Made by a program: the position numbers and the translations under genes. 64,000 bases of DNA from CAYSCX01 sp964429575. GTDB lineage: Bacteria; Desulfobacterota; Binatia; Binatales; Binataceae. Below the pieces are notes generated by a model, which was not told the origin of the DNA, searched no databases, and worked only from the letters and a program-made list of their open reading frames with translations. Below are positions 60,770 through 64,000 of this stretch, piece by piece (positions within the stretch are counted from its first letter, which is position 1; the number at the start of each line of letters is the position of its first letter). Location: NCBI GenBank assembly GCA_964429575.1, contig CAYSCX010000002.1:62001-126000 (forward strand), written 5' to 3'.

Positions 60770-61981
60770 ATGGCAATCGATTCTCTCGACGAAGTTTTCA
60801 ACCGCCTCAAGGCCGGCGCGATGGTCGTCCTGGTCACCGACGACCGCGGCGACGCGCAGGGCGACGTCGTGATGGCCGCGCAAATGGTCACGCCCGACCA
60901 CGTCAATTTCATGGTCCGCGAGGCGCGCGGCATCGTCACCATCGCGATTACCGAGCAGCGCATGCGCGAGCTTGGCATTCCTCTCGAGCGCTCGGCGGAC
61001 AGCGGCGCCGCGCTGGAACAGGCCGGCGCATTGGTTGAGGCGCGCGAGGGCGTCACGACCGGAATCTCCGCCGCCGATCGTGCCCGCACCATTCAGGTTG
61101 TCGCCTACGAGGAGTCCGGGCCCGAAGATATCGTGATGCCCGGCCACGTTCTTCCGCTCATGGCGCTTGGCGGCGGAGTAATGATGCGGGTTGGCCGCGC
61201 GGAGGGCGCTGTCGATCTCGTCAGGCTCTCGGCACTGACGCCCGCTGCCGCGATGTGCACCATCCTGAGCGAAAGCGGCGAGGAAGCGCAGCTGGACGAG
61301 CTTCGCGAGTTTGCCGGACGCCATTCGATGCCGCTGGTCTTCATCAAGGACCTCATTTCGTTCCGCGTCGCCAACGAGGTCTTGGTTCAGCGCGTTTCCG
61401 ACGCTCCGTTCCGCCTGCCCGACGGTGAACTTCGCGCGGTCGTGTTCCGCAATATCGTTGACGGACGCGAGCACCTCACGCTCGTCAAGGGCAACGTCGG
61501 CGGCGGACGGCCGGCGCTCGTCCGGCTTCACTCGGAATGTCTTACCGGCGATGTGTTCGGCTCCACCCGCTGCGACTGCGGCGAGCAACTCGCGCAATCC
61601 GTTGAGCGAATCCTTGCGTCCGACGCGGGCGTGGTCATCTATCTGCACCAGGAAGGGCGCGGCATCGGGTTGGGAAACAAGATGCGCGCCTATGCATTAC
61701 AGGACACTGGACTCGACACCGTCGAGGCAAACCTCGAACTCGGCTTCGAAAAAGACCTTCGCGATTACGGCATCGGCGCTCAAATCCTGCGCGACCTTGG
61801 CGTCGGTGAAGTGCGCCTGCTGACCAACAATCCGCACAAGATCGAGAGCCTGCGGGGTTACGGCGTCAACGTGACGCGCGTTCCGCTGGAAGTTCCGCCG
61901 CATCGCGGTAACATCGGCTATCTGAAGACGAAGAAGGAAAAGCTCGGGCACCTTTTCTCGGAGCTCAAGCTGATTACCTGA
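60770..61981 (+). CDS. ribBA: RibBA-like protein: GTP cyclohydrolase II with a degenerate RibB domain
   Basis: A 403-residue protein with the RibBA layout. The RibA half (residues 200-403) is intact: HSECLTGDVFGSTRCDCGEQL (zinc Cys257, 268, 270), HQEGRGIGLGNKMRAYALQ and LLTNNPHKIESLRGYG. The RibB half has lost every catalytic signature: RENEGD is GDAQGD (27-32), GHTE is GRAE (142-145) and CEI is CTI (163-165). It should make 2,5-diamino-6-ribosylamino-pyrimidinone phosphate from GTP but not 3,4-dihydroxybutanone phosphate. ATG 60770. Confidence 0.88.
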   Translation: MAIDSLDEVFNRLKAGAMVVLVTDDRGDAQGDVVMAAQMVTPDHVNFMVREARGIVTIAITEQRMRELGIPLERSADSGAALEQAGALVEAREGVTTGISAADRARTIQVVAYEESGPEDIVMPGHVLPLMALGGGVMMRVGRAEGAVDLVRLSALTPAAAMCTILSESGEEAQLDELREFAGRHSMPLVFIKDLISFRVANEVLVQRVSDAPFRLPDGELRAVVFRNIVDGREHLTLVKGNVGGGRPALVRLHSECLTGDVFGSTRCDCGEQLAQSVERILASDAGVVIYLHQEGRGIGLGNKMRAYALQDTGLDTVEANLELGFEKDLRDYGIGAQILRDLGVGEVRLLTNNPHKIESLRGYGVNVTRVPLEVPPHRGNIGYLKTKKEKLGHLFSELKLIT

Positions 61982-62020
61982 GCTTCCCGGCGATTTCTCG
62001 GGCACACGCGCGGTCGAATC

Positions 62021-62467
62021 ATGGGAATGAGACACCTCGGGCGGGAGCTCGCGCTTAAGGCGCTTTACCAAATCGACATCTGCGGCGGCGCCTCCGACGG
62101 CGACCTCGCGCTGCTCTTCGATAGATTTCCCGCCGACGCCGACGCGCGCGCCTTCGCCCGTTCGCTGGTTATCGGCGTGACTCGCGAGGAGAAAGTGCTC
62201 GATTCCCACATTGCCGACACGCTCGAAAATTGGACCATCCGTCGTCTCTCGCGGGTGGACCACAACATCCTGCGGCTCGCCCTCTATGAACTGCTGTTCG
62301 TGGCCGACGTGCCGGCGCGTGTAACCTTCGATGAAGCCATCGAACTGGCCAAGCGTTACGGCGACCAAAATTCCGGCCGCTTCGTAAACGGGGTCCTCGA
62401 TCATCTCGCAGGCCGCCTCGGCGTCAAGGAAAAGGGCGACGAAACGAGAGCTGAAAAGACCAGCTAG
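62021..62467 (+). CDS. nusB: Transcription antitermination factor NusB
   Basis: Binds boxA RNA with S10 in rRNA antitermination. The 148 residues have GRELALKALYQIDICGG, SHIADTLENWTIRRLSRVDHNILRLALYELLF and FDEAIELAKRYGDQNSGRFVNGVLDHLA, all NusB hallmarks. Its last 14 or so nucleotides overlap the proposed lptE start. The stop TAG lies on the left TA of the inserted element but would be present without it. Confidence 0.95.
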   Translation: MGMRHLGRELALKALYQIDICGGASDGDLALLFDRFPADADARAFARSLVIGVTREEKVLDSHIADTLENWTIRRLSRVDHNILRLALYELLFVADVPARVTFDEAIELAKRYGDQNSGRFVNGVLDHLAGRLGVKEKGDETRAEKTS

Positions 62468-63146
62468 TGCCGTTCCAGTTTTTCGGTGCGAAACTTCCCG
62501 CGAACCCAGACCACCGATTAGTGAACGAATTGGCCACGCCCCTTTCGGGGTAGATAGTTGGAACGGCACTAGCCTGCTCGTCGCGGCGTTGCTTCTGTTC
62601 GCATCGTCGTGCGGCTACCAATTCGCCGCGTCCGGTACCAATCTTCCCGACGACGCGAAGACCATCTATGTAAAGAATTTCGACAACCAGACCCGCTACA
62701 CCGGCGCCAACGACGAATTCATGCGGCACTTGAAGAACGAAATCGCGATGCACCAGCGCCTGGTTCTAGCTGACGATCCCACCCGCGCAGACCTTCAACT
62801 GAGCGGTGCGATTACCTATTTCGAGACCACCCCAACCGCATTCAACTCGGTACTGGAACCAACCATCTACCACCAGAACATGACCGTCTACGCAACGCTT
62901 ACCGATCTGCGTTCAAAGAAAATCATCTGGAGCACTCACGGCCTGAGCAACGTGCAGAATACTCCGGTCGTATCGCAGGCCGTGGTCCCGACCTCGCCCA
63001 CGTTTCTTCAACAGAACCTTCGCTCTCCGGATATCGGAAGATTGCCCGATCTCCAGGTCGCGCAAACCCAAACGCAGGCTGGGCGCAACAACATGATGAC
63101 GCAGATTGCACAGTCGCTCTACGCGTCGATGGCTTCCGGCTTCTAG
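62451..63146 (+). CDS. lptE: LPS-assembly lipoprotein LptE with an element inserted in its signal sequence
   Basis: The mature domain from CGYQFAASGTNLPDDAKTIYV to the end matches LptE, partner of LptD in outer-membrane LPS insertion. The frame has no ATG or GTG start and its only TTG (62589) leaves too short a signal. Removing the 105-nt element at 62465-62569 restores KRPASLLVAALLLFASSC, a good lipoprotein signal, from CTG 62451. The element adds exactly 35 codons without a stop, so a longer N-region may still be made. Gene order nusB-lptE-holA supports the call. Confidence 0.75.
   Translation: MKRPASAVPVFRCETSREPRPPISERIGHAPFGVDSWNGTSLLVAALLLFASSCGYQFAASGTNLPDDAKTIYVKNFDNQTRYTGANDEFMRHLKNEIAMHQRLVLADDPTRADLQLSGAITYFETTPTAFNSVLEPTIYHQNMTVYATLTDLRSKKIIWSTHGLSNVQNTPVVSQAVVPTSPTFLQQNLRSPDIGRLPDLQVAQTQTQAGRNNMMTQIAQSLYASMASGF
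62464..62572. mobile_element. Short non-autonomous inverted-repeat element (MITE-like)
   Basis: CTAGTGCCGTTCCA (62464-62477) and TGGAACGGCACTAG (62559-62572) are perfect inverted repeats. They can be read as TA target duplications around an 11-bp terminal repeat GTGCCGTTCCA, the pattern of IS630/Tc1-mariner-type MITEs. The body is 105 nt from TA to TA and has a small inner hairpin (CCCC-TTT-CGGGG) near the right end. No transposase frame is present. It splits the lptE signal sequence in frame. Confidence 0.8.
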
Positions 63147-63173
63147 CCTGCACGCATCGTCGAAGGGCAGCGG

Positions 63174-64000
63174 ATGTCGGCCGAGAGCGCACTCCAGTTC
63201 ATTCGATCGCTCGATGGTTCGCGGCGCTTGCCTGCCGCAGTCGTCATCGCGGGCCCGCACGCGTTTCTCCGTGAGTTCGCTCTGAGGGCCCTCGCGCGGA
63301 TGCTGGTCGCGCAGGGCTATCTGTACCGTCCCGTCCAACTTGGCGCGGCGGACGGCATCGGCGCAGTCCTCGACGAACTCTCCGGCGCCGACCTGTTCGC
63401 GCCGAAAAAACTTGTCGCATGCAGGGTGCTGAAGTCGAGGCGTGAATCCGCCTCCGATGACGACGATGAAGGCGGCTCGAAGGCTGGACGCTCGCGCGGC
63501 GCAGACGCCGCCCTTGCCGAGGCAATCGAGAGCGTCCGCCCGCCGATTGCGCTCGCGCTGCTCTTCGAGCGGGACAGCGCGCCCGCCCCCGTGAAGCGCG
63601 CGGCCGAGAAATCGGCCCTGCTCGTCAACTGCCAGCGTCCATTCGACAATCAACTCGAGCAGTACCATCGCGCATTCGCGCGCGCCGAGGGATTCGATCT
63701 CGCCGCTGATGCCGCCGACGAACTCCTCATTCGCTTCGGTTCGGATCTTGCGGCCGCCGCGAATGCGATCTCAAAGTCCGCGATCACCGCTGATACTCCC
63801 GATAAACTTGACGCCAAGTCGCTCCGAGAGCCGGCTGGCGCGCGAACTCCCGCGCTCTTCGAACTGTCGGAGAGCATTTCACGTGGCCGCGGCGCCGCTG
63901 CGCTCGCGCAATACGATCGCGCGGTCGCGCTCGGGCGCGATCCGATGGAGCTGTTCGGCGTCGAGATAATTCCGGTGCTGCGGCGGATGATGACGGCGGC
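63174..64000 (+). CDS. holA: DNA polymerase III delta subunit (clamp loader), C-terminus beyond window
   Basis: ATG 63174 (MSAESALQFIRSLDGSRR) opens a frame that runs off the window after 275 codons. The pattern PAAVVIAGPHAFLREFALRAL, GIGAVLDELSGADLFAPKKLVACRVL and IALALLFERD fits HolA: an N-terminal P-loop-like domain that loads the clamp. The stretch ESASDDDDEGGSKAGRSRG is an acidic low-complexity insertion. The order lptE-holA is widely conserved, which supports the call. Confidence 0.82.
   Translation, partial: MSAESALQFIRSLDGSRRLPAAVVIAGPHAFLREFALRALARMLVAQGYLYRPVQLGAADGIGAVLDELSGADLFAPKKLVACRVLKSRRESASDDDDEGGSKAGRSRGADAALAEAIESVRPPIALALLFERDSAPAPVKRAAEKSALLVNCQRPFDNQLEQYHRAFARAEGFDLAADAADELLIRFGSDLAAAANAISKSAITADTPDKLDAKSLREPAGARTPALFELSESISRGRGAAALAQYDRAVALGRDPMELFGVEIIPVLRRMMTA

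Overview
The window is a GC-rich, gene-dense piece of a diderm (Gram-negative) bacterial chromosome. An LPS-assembly lipoprotein (lptE), a type II secretion cluster and several lipobox proteins point to an outer membrane. The mix of a deltaproteobacterial-type hom/thrC/apgM cluster, a T2SS gene run that includes gspN, several acyl-CoA dehydrogenase and crotonase genes, and an LLM-class flavin oxidoreductase suggests an uncultured lineage near Desulfobacterota/Candidatus Binatota. That placement is inference; no 16S or other decisive marker is present.

Layout. 1-10 kb: small metabolic and envelope genes, mostly on the minus strand (alpha/beta hydrolases, msrA, a membrane glycosyltransferase, a BON-type lipoprotein, a membrane-anchored methyltransferase, tRNA-Arg(CCG), suhB, an acyl-CoA dehydrogenase homologue, a UbiB/AarF kinase). 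10-17.3 kb: an MFS transporter, then a plus-strand amino-acid block: aminotransferase, hom, thrC, apgM-like gene and glpX. 17.4-24.4 kb: a HEPN-motif protein, a crotonase, then a tight operon of acyl-CoA dehydrogenase, icmA, icmB and acyl-CoA dehydrogenase behind a perfect palindromic operator. 24.6-30.7 kb: a pair of ABC exporters preceded by a small ORF, another crotonase and an LLM oxidoreductase. 30.8-39.9 kb: gspN, M, L, K, J, I, H, G, F, E on the minus strand, without gspC or gspD. 40-47 kb: a BamE-like lipoprotein, small proteins, a crotonase, dienelactone hydrolase, hisG, hisI, a GNAT gene framed by duplicated leaders, a GFA-family protein, a hydrolase and bcp. 47-64 kb: a plus-strand housekeeping run: thrB, metF, folE, rpiA, glycerate kinase, a molybdopterin oxidoreductase, glpD, nth, yceD, rpmF, plsX, fabD, acpP, nrdR, ribD, ribBA, nusB, lptE, holA.

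How the genes work together. The mutase carries the Phe/Gln pair of isobutyryl-CoA mutase rather than the Tyr/Arg pair of methylmalonyl-CoA mutase. With its two dehydrogenases and the upstream crotonase it can link branched and straight C4 acyl-CoA to beta-oxidation. The threonine pathway has two candidate homoserine kinases in the same window (a ThrB-II kinase and a phosphoglycerate-mutase-family protein beside thrC).

Most notable structure. (1) A 105-nt element with TA-flanked inverted repeats sits inside the lptE signal sequence; it adds exactly 35 open codons. (2) A roughly 155-nt two-hairpin (REPIN-like) repeat occurs twice in opposite orientation, plus a half copy. (3) The 89-nt leader and start codon of hisI are duplicated in front of an adjacent GNAT gene. 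(4) The RibB half of RibBA has lost all its catalytic signatures. No CRISPR array, prophage or complete insertion sequence was seen.
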